Shown here piece by piece: positions 16,551 to 24,060 of a stretch of DNA of 46,649 nt (position 1 is the first letter of the stretch; each line of letters opens with the position of its first letter). The notes under the pieces were generated by a model, which was not told the origin of the DNA, ran no database searches, and saw only the letters and a program-made list of their open reading frames with translations. Origin of the DNA: a virus. The translations under genes were made by a program, and so were the position numbers. The stretch spans positions 1 to 46,649 of the IMG/VR virus record IMGVR_UViG_3300030107_002350. One strand, written 5' to 3'.

Positions 16551-16710
16551 TCGTATCGCTCTTTACACCTTTCCGTAGAAACACGGCAAGCAACGATGTA
16601 ACAACAATGTTTATCATCGTACCCATTTCCATGTCTCCAGAGAAGTACGCACCCACAGCCGCGAGAATACCACCGGCTGCCGTCATGTATGTCTTTTTAC
16701 CTGATAACAT
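16537..16710 (-). CDS. Holin-like small membrane protein (57 aa)
   Basis: A 57-residue protein with two hydrophobic segments (about residues 9-22, MTAAGGILAAVGAY, and 30-45, GTMINIVVTSLLAVFL) separated by an acidic turn (SGDMEMG), and a basic C-terminus (RKGVK). Size and layout match two-helix class II holins, although the sequence is also typical of unassigned phage membrane proteins. It sits directly before the spanin pair, overlapping the i-spanin start by 14 nt. It likely forms the inner-membrane lesion that times lysis. Confidence 0.65.
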   Translation of the reverse strand: MLSGKKTYMTAAGGILAAVGAYFSGDMEMGTMINIVVTSLLAVFLRKGVKSDTSGAN

Positions 16711-16845
16711 TTAACGCCTCTTTCGTTTTGCCATAGCTGTTTTAACAGCCTTTTTAGCTGTTCTTTTAGCTGTTGCATTAGCAGCTCTACCCATTTTCGG
16801 TGGTCTACCCACTTTACTTCCGTATGTTCCTTTTCCGTAAGGCAT
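16711..16845 (-). CDS. Tiny very basic protein (44 aa)
   Basis: A 44-residue protein. The first half is MPYGKGTYGSKVGRPPKMG, the second a lysine/arginine/alanine run (ANATAKRTAKKAVKTAMAKR). The start is the ATG at 16845; the frame extends further upstream, but that part overlaps the neighbouring gene. The composition resembles histone H1 tails or small DNA-condensing virion peptides, which several aquatic phages carry in this region. Its stop abuts the holin start. The function is not known. Confidence 0.55.
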   Translation of the reverse strand: MPYGKGTYGSKVGRPPKMGRAANATAKRTAKKAVKTAMAKRKRR

Positions 16846-16849
16846 ATTA

Positions 16850-17008
16850 TTACTTTCTGTTTTTAGCGGTCTTTGCTGACCGCTTAAATGCTTTAGCAGT
16901 TGGCGCACCTTTAGTACCCGGTTTTCTCATCTTTTCACCGCTACCAGCCTTGATGCGGCTTCGTTTAGCGTGGATGTTTGCGTATAGTCCTTTTTTCTTT
17001 GCTGGCAT
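16850..17008 (-). CDS. Small basic phage protein, MPAKKKGLYANIHAKR type (52 aa)
   Basis: A 52-residue basic protein beginning MPAKKKGLYANIHAKRSR, with GSGEKMRKPGTKGAPTAKAF in the middle. I recognise this pattern as a recurrent small protein in aquatic phages, usually beside other tiny basic virion genes. No function is established that I can name. The ATG at 17008 is 3 nt after the stop of the upstream 103-aa gene. A nucleic-acid-binding or packaged role is inferred from charge only. Confidence 0.65.
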   Translation of the reverse strand: MPAKKKGLYANIHAKRSRIKAGSGEKMRKPGTKGAPTAKAFKRSAKTAKNRK

Positions 17009-17011
17009 AAA

Positions 17012-17323
17012 TCAACCTTTCTTCCACTTACTAGAACTAGACTTTGTTTTACTGGGACTCCATTTAACCTTGTTGGCCCAATAAGCGGCAGACATAGGCC
17101 CGCGTGCTATGTTTGCAGAGTGGCGCGACTTAAACGCTTCGCGCTGTCCAGCCGTTTGATTTGTTTTAACTCCTTGCTGACCAAACCGAATAGTTTTGGT
17201 TTGACCACCAGACTTGGCGACTACAACATGAGACTTTGTAGGGTGACTTGGAGTACGCTTGGGTTTGTTATACCCGCTCACTCCGACTCTTGTTAATCTC
17301 GAATCTTTTTTACTTGCTGCCAT
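17012..17323 (-). CDS. Basic phage protein (103 aa), LTRVGVSGYNKPKRTPSHP type
   Basis: A 103-residue, strongly basic protein. The N-terminus DSRLTRVGVSGYNKPKRTP is followed by PTKSHVVVAKSGGQTKTIRF and a segment around GQREAFKSRHSANIARGPMS, ending in Ser/Lys. The pattern matches a conserved small family of aquatic phages whose function is not known to me. It lies in the cluster of small genes between the fibre and lysis genes. Its start overlaps the end of the membrane-protein gene 17310-17468 by 14 nt. Confidence 0.65.
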   Translation of the reverse strand: MAASKKDSRLTRVGVSGYNKPKRTPSHPTKSHVVVAKSGGQTKTIRFGQQGVKTNQTAGQREAFKSRHSANIARGPMSAAYWANKVKWSPSKTKSSSSKWKKG

Positions 17324-17468
17324 TCTTCAAAAGCTGTCTTATCTTCAAACTTATGTAGACTAAACTTGCAACGGATATAGCCACCTTGAGAACAAGGTCT
17401 ATCTCAACCATCCAGTTACCCAAACCTGTAGCACTAGCGATTGCAACTTTAAGATCATCAAAATTCAT
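17310..17468 (-). CDS. Single-pass membrane protein, holin/antiholin candidate (52 aa)
   Basis: A 52-residue protein with one clear hydrophobic helix (about residues 23-43, IDLVLKVAISVASLVYISLK) after a soluble N-terminus, and a basic end (RQLLKNGSK). The ATG overlaps the upstream lipoprotein stop as ATGA. With the two-helix protein at 16537-16710 this makes two holin-type candidates in one cluster, so one may be an antiholin or pinholin-like partner. Assignment is by topology and position only. Confidence 0.55.
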   Translation of the reverse strand: MNFDDLKVAIASATGLGNWMVEIDLVLKVAISVASLVYISLKIRQLLKNGSK

Positions 17469-17617
17469 TCACTCTTTTCGCCTTGGTATTCTATGTCAAA
17501 GAAAGGCGTGTCTACTTCCAAAGAACCTGGCAAAGACTTACAACCACTTGCCATTACAACAATAAAGACCAGCGCTCCTATGAAAATTCCTAGTGTTATT
17601 TTATCAGTTCTACTCAT
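17465..17617 (-). CDS. Small lipoprotein (50 aa)
   Basis: A 50-residue protein with a signal peptide (TDKITLGIFIGALVFIVVMA), a lipobox VVMASGC and a short acidic tail (SLEVDTPFFDIEYQG). It has no proline-rich segment and is not nested in another gene. It could be a second o-spanin-like factor or an envelope protein that blocks superinfection. The ATG at 17617 lies inside the end of the MscS-like gene, and the stop overlaps the next ATG. Both overlaps support real translation. Confidence 0.6.
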   Translation of the reverse strand: MSRTDKITLGIFIGALVFIVVMASGCKSLPGSLEVDTPFFDIEYQGEKSE

Positions 17618-17999
17618 CTTCTACCAGCTCCACTTTCATTACGCCACCCTCATCACCTTTCGGTAAGTAGGCTTCACCGCCATTGACAGGTAGCCTTTTC
17701 TCTACAATAAGAGCCTTTAACTGTTCGTTAGGTACAATCATTTTTGTCTGTCTATCAGTCATAAAGAAAGTGGTAGAGGTCAAGCCGAGTCGTATAACCC
17801 GTGCTTGCCTCCCACTAATGTAGAGAATTTCGTCATTCTCAAAACTACTACCCCAATAGATTAATAAACCTTGGGCAAAGTTAAACAAGATGTCCTTGAA
17901 CAGCAGCGCACAAAACGCAGCAACAATCATCCACCCGTAGTGTCCGATTGCTTGTTCTGCTACGCGATCAAGTGCTGCATGATCTAGGACATTAGTCAT
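17610..17999 (-). CDS. MscS beta-domain-like membrane protein (129 aa)
   Basis: Residues about 22-48 are hydrophobic (WMIVAAFCALLF, then FNFAQGLLIYWG) and resemble the pore-lining helix of small-conductance mechanosensitive channels. They lead straight into a beta-domain-like segment: GRQARVIRLGLTSTTFF, then TDRQTKMIVPNEQLKALIV. This follows the MscS pattern 'G-x-V-x-x-I-x-x-x-x-T-x-L-x-x-x-D-x-x-x-x-x-x-P-N-x-x-L'. MscS proteins form heptameric tension-gated channels. Here only the minimal TM3-beta portion is present, followed by an acidic tail. It overlaps its neighbours on both sides in the membrane-gene cluster. Confidence 0.65.
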   Translation of the reverse strand: MTNVLDHAALDRVAEQAIGHYGWMIVAAFCALLFKDILFNFAQGLLIYWGSSFENDEILYISGRQARVIRLGLTSTTFFMTDRQTKMIVPNEQLKALIVEKRLPVNGGEAYLPKGDEGGVMKVELVEDE

Positions 18000-18234
18000 T
18001 CACTGCTTTGTCTACTGTGTCTTCTTTTTCTTCTAGCGACTGATTCAACAAACCCATGAAGTGATTTCTCGCTCCAAGTGTCTGTTCCAAACTGAAGTTA
18101 ATCTGACTCGCTTTGCGGTCAAGATCACTTACATGGTTTATTAGCGTGACTTGCTGTGAAGTCAAGTCTGCTACGTTGTGTTCTTCCCCGTTAATGATAA
18201 CGGTTTCCTTCTTCTCTGGATTTTCTGAGTCCAT
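17992..18234 (-). CDS. Small coiled-coil protein, DUF6447-like (80 aa)
   Basis: An 80-residue acidic protein: a short strand-like start (VIINGEEHNVADLTSQQ), then a continuous amphipathic helix (about residues 27-70). The 'NG-x-x-x-x-x-x-DL-s-x-x-q' opening followed by a coiled coil is typical of a small family found next to S74/tail-fibre genes in aquatic phages. I would place it in DUF6447 from memory, without certainty. The start is 5 nt after the fibre stop, and its end overlaps the MscS-like start. It may be a fibre chaperone. Confidence 0.6.
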   Translation of the reverse strand: MDSENPEKKETVIINGEEHNVADLTSQQVTLINHVSDLDRKASQINFSLEQTLGARNHFMGLLNQSLEEKEDTVDKAVND

Positions 18235-18239
18235 AAAAA

Positions 18240-21200
18240 TTATCCTTTAAGTGCTTTAACTTCTGCACTTAATTCTTGTACAGCTTTCAACAACGGAATC
18301 ACCAAGTTGCTGTACTTAACCGCAAGTTTCCCGTTCGCGCCGGTAGTAACCAAATCAAACTCAACACCGGCATCAGCCATCGCGGTTTGTACATCCTGCG
18401 CGACAAGTCCGAGACGCAACGTGTCATCGTCGTCTGGTCGTTCGTCAGCCGGTACAGTCACCGTCTTGTAAACAGCTTCTTGTGCCTCAACTGCTGGACT
18501 CACCAAGCGACGCTCCTTGACTTCCTCAACTGCTGGCTCGGCTGGTGTAATCACGCGGACTTCAGTTCGTGCTGGAACAGCCGGTGATACCAAGCGGCGT
18601 TCAGTACGTTCCGGTTCAGCTTTGCGGACAACAACCATCTCGCGCACTTCTTCCTGCGCTTCTTGAACCACAACAGTCTCACGCTTCTCCTCGCGTGCCT
18701 CCTGCACAACAACGGTTTCGCGAACCTCCTCTTGTGCTTCTTGAATGACGTACTCCTCGCGAACCGGACATTGATGTATCACTTGTTCGGTGACAGCCGC
18801 TTTGGCTTCAACCGCTGGTTCAACAATTTCAGTTCGTGCTGGCTCAACTTCAACAGTCTCCATGACTGCGTTCCCGTCTTCGTCAACTACACCGTCACCG
18901 TTTTCGTCAACGACTTGGCGCTCCTCCGTAACTGCTGGAACCTCGCGAGTAACCGCTTCTTTGGCTTCAACAGCCGGTTCAATAATGTTCACGCATGGAG
19001 TACCATCCTCGTTGACTACTGGATGATCCACATACAACGGAGTGCGCTCAATGCGAGTGACTGTTTCGGTGGTGACTTTGCGGATGTAGTTGTTGCCTTC
19101 ACCCTTAACCATCTCCACCTTCTCAACCTCCTCGGTGACTTCCTTCTCGTCGTGCTTGTGGCGCTCGCCTTTAACTTCCTCGCGTGCTTCTTGTACTACG
19201 CGCTCCTCGGTAATTTCCTCCTGCGCCTCTTGTACAACACGTTCCTCAGTTTCTTCCTCGCGTGCGTGTTGGGTTACTTGTTCCTCCTTGAGTTCCTCAA
19301 CAGCGGGAATGATTACGTCTTCGTAAACCGCTTCTTTAGCTGGGTGTTCAATCGTCTCGGTGACTTCCTCAACAGCTTCGCGTGCTTCAACAACAACTAC
19401 GTCCTCGTACACGGCTTCAGCAGCTTCAACGGCTGGCGTGACAAGTTCCTTGTGTTCCTCAACGCGGTAACGGTGACTCCGAATCTCCTCTGGCCAATCG
19501 GCTGGATTGAGTCGCTTGTAGTTGACGGTTGCCAACTTCTCAACAAAGTCCAAGCCGACGTTGTTATCGGCAATGTCACGCTTGATGCGGCGATCCGATA
19601 ACGCAGCGATTGATGTGTCGTTACAGTGAATAGCAGCCGTGTCATCGTTACCCAGCGTGATCGTGTTAGAACCGTTGCTGACTGCTGTATGTCCAATGAC
19701 AATTTCGTTGGAACGATCCGACTCGGCGGAACGTGTGTCGTATCCGATAAAGATGGAATTATGACCGCTTACTACGTTTCCGTCTGCTGTAGCAGAACCC
19801 GGCGTTGTTGTTGCGGTTGTTTCGTAGTAGCGACCGGCATTAGTGCCAATCGCAACATTATAATCACCTGAGTTGTGGTTCAGGTGGCGTAACGCCGCGT
19901 TGCCAATAGCAACGTTGTCAGAACACCCAAGCGCAGCGGTTCCCAGCGCAGACACTCCAACTGCTACGTTATTCGCACCTGTACAAGCACCACCCAAAGC
20001 ACTTGTTCCAATTGCAGTATTTGAACCACCGGTTGCTGCGCTGAGTGCTTGATACCCCAGCGCTGTACAGTCGTCATTACTGGTAATTGCGCTTCCTGCT
20101 TGATGGCCAATAAATACGTTTTGTTTACCACTCGTAACTGCGTCACCGGCATCAGTACCAATAGCCAAGTTGATTGCTGACGCATCGTTTTGGACATTAA
20201 GCGCATTTCTTCCAATCGCGATACAACTATCTGCGCCACTAGTTTCTGTCCCTAAAGCGTTACTGCCGATAGCGATGTTGTAATCACCCGTGCCATCCAT
20301 CGCGTCAGCCGCTTGAAAACCGATGGCGATGTTGTAACCGCCGGTTGTCATTGCAGTTCCAGCATTTTTGCCGATGAGTACGTTGCCGGGGCCGCTTGTT
20401 AATGCCGCTCCGGCGTTTGTACCAACTAGCGTGTTAGCATCGCCGCTTAACGCTGCCGAACCAGCCGACGAACCAACCACTACGTTAAACCCGCCTGTTC
20501 CACTTATATACGCCCGGTCTCCCAAAGCCGTGTTGTGGTTGCCGGAAGAAACCGCGCTTCCAGCCGCATAACCCACCAGCGTATTACCATCGCCACCCAC
20601 AATCGCATCACCCGCGAGTCCACCAATGGCGGTGTTTTTGACGTTGGCGTTTTGGTAAACTAGCGCGTGATGACCAATCGCTACGCAGTAATCAGCACCT
20701 GATGTTTCAACGCTTAATGCGCCATAACCTATCGCAACATTGTAATGTTCACCCCCATTGGCTGCGTCCAATGCATACGCGCCAATAGCTACGTTTTGGT
20801 AATTAGTAGTAAAATTCTTACCCGCATCGCGGCCAATTAAAACATTTTCATAACCCGTCGTAATGTCCTCACCAGCCGTGTAACCAATGCAAGTGTTGCT
20901 GTCGCCGGTTCCTCGGTAGAACGTTAGCGTTACATTACTGGCATTTGTTGTTGCAGCTTCGCTTAATGTGAAGCTGGTAACACCAGTTGAATCATTGACT
21001 GCGGATACGTAAGCACCATACGGAATGCCACTTCCAGTTACCGATTGGCCGACTTGAATGTCAGTGTTGCTGTCACACGTTACGGTTGTTGATCCATTTA
21101 AGTCGCAAGTGCCGTTGGTGAATGAAGAACTAAAATAGGCCCGATACCCAAGTGTCGTGTTAGCCGCAGCGTGACCAGTATGCGCTCCAGCTTGATGGCC

Positions 21201-23630
21201 AACCCATGTGTTGTAACTGTCTACGTTTGCGTAACCCGCACTCATACCCAGCGCCACATTGTTACCACCTGACTTATTGTGAAATAATGCTGAACCGCCA
21301 ACTCCTGTATTTACAACAGAAGCGTTTTGGCCAATTAGTGAATTGTAGCCAATCGCGATACAATAGTCTGCGCCTGATGTTTCGCTGTATAAGGCATTAC
21401 CACCAATAGCGATGTTGTAGTTTTCACCAGTGTTTGCCGCAAGGAATGCGTTATGCCCAATCGCAACATTAGTGTAGTTATCCGTGACGTTTGCGCCAGC
21501 ACCACTTCCGATCAGCACGTTGCGATAACCGCTTGTCAGATCGTAGCCAGCAGCGTAACCAACAACTGTATTGTCGTCACCGGTAATTATACCTACACCA
21601 CCAGCTTGGTAGCCAATGTAAACACCATCAGTTCCAGAAGTTAGATTTAGACCAGCTTGATAACCAACAGCTACGTTGTGTGCATTATCGTCGTTTTGAT
21701 CTTGTAAGGCTGTATACCCAATGGCAACTGTACCATTAGCCGCGTCTTCAGTTTGAAGCGCACTATGTCCAATCGCTATGTTGTAATATCCTGATGTAAT
21801 CGCAGTGCCAGCGTTGTGTCCAATGCCTAAATTTGACTGACCCGAAGTCACTGCATCAAGCGAGTAACTGCCAATAGCTATGTTGTAGTTGCCATCAGTT
21901 GCGCCGCCATCTACACCAATGAATGCGTTTCGGCCAATGGCAATACAATGGTCAACGGCGTCGGCGTAATAACCGGCTTGCATACCGACCATCACATTGC
22001 TGCTTCCTGTTAATGAATACGCTGCACTTGTGCCAAGTGCGGTGTTTTGCGCTCCAGTTGTGCAACTAGCTAATGCGCCAGCACCAACCGCTGTGTGGTC
22101 GTCACTATCTGTTACCGCTCCTGCTGCATTTTTGCCAACAGCAGTTAAATTCGCTGCACTTGTCGCTGCGTCTGCTGCGTATGAACCAATTGCTACTGCA
22201 TCACTTCCGGTGAATACATTCAGCGCATTCATGCCAACTGCTGTGTTGTCATCAACAGCCGCTGCGCTTAATGCAGCGCGACCAATCGCGGTGTTCCTGT
22301 CACCACCAACGGTTACCGCATCTAAAGCTAGTGAGCCAACAGCAGTGTTGTGGTTGCCTGTAGTAGTTGTTTTTAATGCCTCATAGCCAATCGCCGTATT
22401 TTCACTACCTCCAATAACAGCACCAGCCGCGTTATGACCAACAGCAGTTAAGCAAGTTGCATCAGTTGCTGCATCTGCCGCACCACTACCAACGGCAGTT
22501 GCGTTTGATCCAATAAAATTAACTAATGCGTGCTTACCAATAGCGGTATTGTCATCACTACAATCTGCGTTTAATGCAGCTTGGCCGACAGCAGTGTTGT
22601 TATGTCCATCGACAGTATTAAGTGCTGAATCGCCAACAGCAGTGTTCCTGTCACCAGACGTGATTGCTTGGCCAGCATACGAACCGACAGCCACATTGTA
22701 GTCAGCGTCGGCGTGGTTTAATGCTGTAAGTGCGCTCTGGCCAATTGCCGTGTTGCGGATAGAACCGGAAAGACTCGCATCTAGCGCGTCTGTTCCGATA
22801 GCCGTACTTGCTGTGTCACCACCTAAACCGTGACCGATGTCGAGTGAACCAACTGTGACTGTTGCTGGTAAAGTTACAGCATCAGCAGTTAAAACAATAT
22901 CGTCGTCTGCTTGTAGTGTTAGGTTATCGGTGTTGTGATCGTATGTTATAAGCCCAACAGTTGTTGCACTTGTATCCGCAAACGCAATTCGACTCGTACC
23001 AGAATCAGAACCGGCGCGAATTGTCATACCAACACCAACATCCGCACCCGTAATAACAAGGTCGTCCGCAGTAGCGTGTGGCGTGATTGTTTGCGTCCCA
23101 ATTTTTACGCCGCCGGTGCTGGATATCCGCAGCCGTTCGTGAATATCAGATGCGGCATCTGATGTACTGAACGCTAAATATCCAGCGAAGTTTGCGGTCG
23201 TTGCGTTCTCTTTTCTGCCACTTATCTGTGCAAAATTTGCACCATTCGTCGATGAGGTTGTGTGCCGACCTCCTAGCCCAATGGAGCCGCCTTTGTTTAT
23301 GGCAAAGTCGTCATTTGTTTGGATGACGAGATTTGCCTGTTCACCAGTTATTGGCTTGTCAGCGCCGATGAATCGAACACTAGAAAGGTCGTCTGCAATG
23401 TTGTTGGTGGCTCCTTTAGAAACGTGAAGTGCTGCGCCGGGCGTCACTCCGATACCCAAACGCGCTGGATCACCCTCAGAACCACCTTCTGTAATGTAAA
23501 TACCATCAGCACCGCCATCAGACGGTTGCCATTGCATGATCTCGCCAGAACCATCTGACCTAACGATGGGTTCGTTTTCGTAAGAGACACCTGTTGTATG
23601 AATTGAACTTTGCTGAGTAATCCTAGCCAT
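18240..23630 (-). CDS. Giant tail fibre: YadA-like repeat stalk and S74 chaperone
   Basis: 1796 residues. After an N-terminal beta region (residues about 1-260) come dozens of roughly 14-residue repeats of the type NTAIGxxAL/NVAIGxxAG (about 265-1330), the pattern of the left-handed beta-roll of YadA-type trimeric adhesins. One different domain interrupts them around residues 835-905 (VTCDSNTDIQVGQSVTGSGI onward). Ser1345 begins SDRRIKRD, the intramolecular-chaperone S74 start with its self-cleaving Ser-Asp. The expected second half (LRLGLVAQDVQ ... YSNLVIPLLKAVQEL) appears only at about 1739-1796. Between them about 345 residues of acidic VVQEAxEE and PAVEAxEAV repeats, with an EF-hand-like loop DENGDGVVDEDGN, are inserted. 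It probably binds the host surface. Confidence 0.9.
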   Translation of the reverse strand: MARITQQSSIHTTGVSYENEPIVRSDGSGEIMQWQPSDGGADGIYITEGGSEGDPARLGIGVTPGAALHVSKGATNNIADDLSSVRFIGADKPITGEQANLVIQTNDDFAINKGGSIGLGGRHTTSSTNGANFAQISGRKENATTANFAGYLAFSTSDAASDIHERLRISSTGGVKIGTQTITPHATADDLVITGADVGVGMTIRAGSDSGTSRIAFADTSATTVGLITYDHNTDNLTLQADDDIVLTADAVTLPATVTVGSLDIGHGLGGDTASTAIGTDALDASLSGSIRNTAIGQSALTALNHADADYNVAVGSYAGQAITSGDRNTAVGDSALNTVDGHNNTAVGQAALNADCSDDNTAIGKHALVNFIGSNATAVGSGAADAATDATCLTAVGHNAAGAVIGGSENTAIGYEALKTTTTGNHNTAVGSLALDAVTVGGDRNTAIGRAALSAAAVDDNTAVGMNALNVFTGSDAVAIGSYAADAATSAANLTAVGKNAAGAVTDSDDHTAVGAGALASCTTGAQNTALGTSAAYSLTGSSNVMVGMQAGYYADAVDHCIAIGRNAFIGVDGGATDGNYNIAIGSYSLDAVTSGQSNLGIGHNAGTAITSGYYNIAIGHSALQTEDAANGTVAIGYTALQDQNDDNAHNVAVGYQAGLNLTSGTDGVYIGYQAGGVGIITGDDNTVVGYAAGYDLTSGYRNVLIGSGAGANVTDNYTNVAIGHNAFLAANTGENYNIAIGGNALYSETSGADYCIAIGYNSLIGQNASVVNTGVGGSALFHNKSGGNNVALGMSAGYANVDSYNTWVGHQAGAHTGHAAANTTLGYRAYFSSSFTNGTCDLNGSTTVTCDSNTDIQVGQSVTGSGIPYGAYVSAVNDSTGVTSFTLSEAATTNASNVTLTFYRGTGDSNTCIGYTAGEDITTGYENVLIGRDAGKNFTTNYQNVAIGAYALDAANGGEHYNVAIGYGALSVETSGADYCVAIGHHALVYQNANVKNTAIGGLAGDAIVGGDGNTLVGYAAGSAVSSGNHNTALGDRAYISGTGGFNVVVGSSAGSAALSGDANTLVGTNAGAALTSGPGNVLIGKNAGTAMTTGGYNIAIGFQAADAMDGTGDYNIAIGSNALGTETSGADSCIAIGRNALNVQNDASAINLAIGTDAGDAVTSGKQNVFIGHQAGSAITSNDDCTALGYQALSAATGGSNTAIGTSALGGACTGANNVAVGVSALGTAALGCSDNVAIGNAALRHLNHNSGDYNVAIGTNAGRYYETTATTTPGSATADGNVVSGHNSIFIGYDTRSAESDRSNEIVIGHTAVSNGSNTITLGNDDTAAIHCNDTSIAALSDRRIKRDIADNNVGLDFVEKLATVNYKRLNPADWPEEIRSHRYRVEEHKELVTPAVEAAEAVYEDVVVVEAREAVEEVTETIEHPAKEAVYEDVIIPAVEELKEEQVTQHAREEETEERVVQEAQEEITEERVVQEAREEVKGERHKHDEKEVTEEVEKVEMVKGEGNNYIRKVTTETVTRIERTPLYVDHPVVNEDGTPCVNIIEPAVEAKEAVTREVPAVTEERQVVDENGDGVVDEDGNAVMETVEVEPARTEIVEPAVEAKAAVTEQVIHQCPVREEYVIQEAQEEVRETVVVQEAREEKRETVVVQEAQEEVREMVVVRKAEPERTERRLVSPAVPARTEVRVITPAEPAVEEVKERRLVSPAVEAQEAVYKTVTVPADERPDDDDTLRLGLVAQDVQTAMADAGVEFDLVTTGANGKLAVKYSNLVIPLLKAVQELSAEVKALKG

Positions 23631-23646
23631 AACGTAGCCTTATGTT

Positions 23647-24009
23647 TTAGTAAGCTGTACCAGGCGTGTGATTGCTGTCGCCAATCTGCACGCTAAAAAC
23701 TACGGCAGTTGTCGTAGCTGTTCCCGCTGCTGTACACGCTGTTACGTCTGTAAATTGTACGTCACCTATATCAGCCTGTGACATAGGAGAAAGTTTTATG
23801 TGATAAACGTCATCTGTAGCAACCCCATCTACACGAATGTACATATTTTCAGAGCCAACATTTTGAACTAATGCTGTTGCGTACTGATAACGTCCGTCAA
23901 GAAGCTTTACGTTTTCACCACCTCCTGCATCAAGAGGAACTGTAACTAAAGAAGGAGTGTTAACTGTGCCGTTTGTTACACGACCAGCTCTTAGAGATAA
24001 AGTAGCCAT
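23647..24009 (-). CDS. Small virion protein, decoration-like (120 aa)
   Basis: A 120-residue beta-rich, Thr/Val/Ala-rich protein with no charge clusters (residues 1-30, SLRAGRVTNGTVNTPSLVTV; 80-110, DVQFTDVTACTAAGTATTTA). It lies between the capsid and fibre genes, the place for capsid decoration or head-fibre proteins. The ATG at 24009 follows the hairpin-terminator after the capsid gene, so its expression is probably below that of the capsid. No family was recognised. Confidence 0.65.
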   Translation of the reverse strand: MATLSLRAGRVTNGTVNTPSLVTVPLDAGGGENVKLLDGRYQYATALVQNVGSENMYIRVDGVATDDVYHIKLSPMSQADIGDVQFTDVTACTAAGTATTTAVVFSVQIGDSNHTPGTAY

Positions 24010-24010
24010 A

Positions 24011-24050
24011 ATAGAAAAAGAAAGTGGAGGGGGCTTTTACACCCCCTCCA
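24011..24050 (-). terminator. Intrinsic terminator/attenuator after the capsid gene
   Basis: On the minus strand, TGGAGGGGG pairs with CCCCCTCCA (24025-24033 and 24042-24050) as a 9-bp GC-rich stem with an 8-nt loop. A T-rich run with one C interruption (CTTTTTC, about 24013-24019) follows. It sits 11 nt beyond the capsid stop and just before the next gene, so it should let only part of the transcripts continue. This would keep capsid expression above that of the fibre, tail and lysis genes. Confidence 0.75.
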
Positions 24051-24060
24051 TTGTTATGAA

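Noticed and set aside
18500-19300. CRISPR array
   Set aside because: The repeats are in-frame protein repeats of variable length and sequence, with no regular spacers.
18663-19601. 312-aa plus-strand open frame opposite the fibre gene
   Set aside because: It is a mirror of the repetitive fibre sequence (Asn/Phe/Leu-rich from antisense of acidic repeats) and lacks coding context.
18240-23630. Diversity-generating retroelement variable repeat in the fibre
   Set aside because: No reverse transcriptase or template repeat is present; repeat diversity is explained by the beta-roll stalk.
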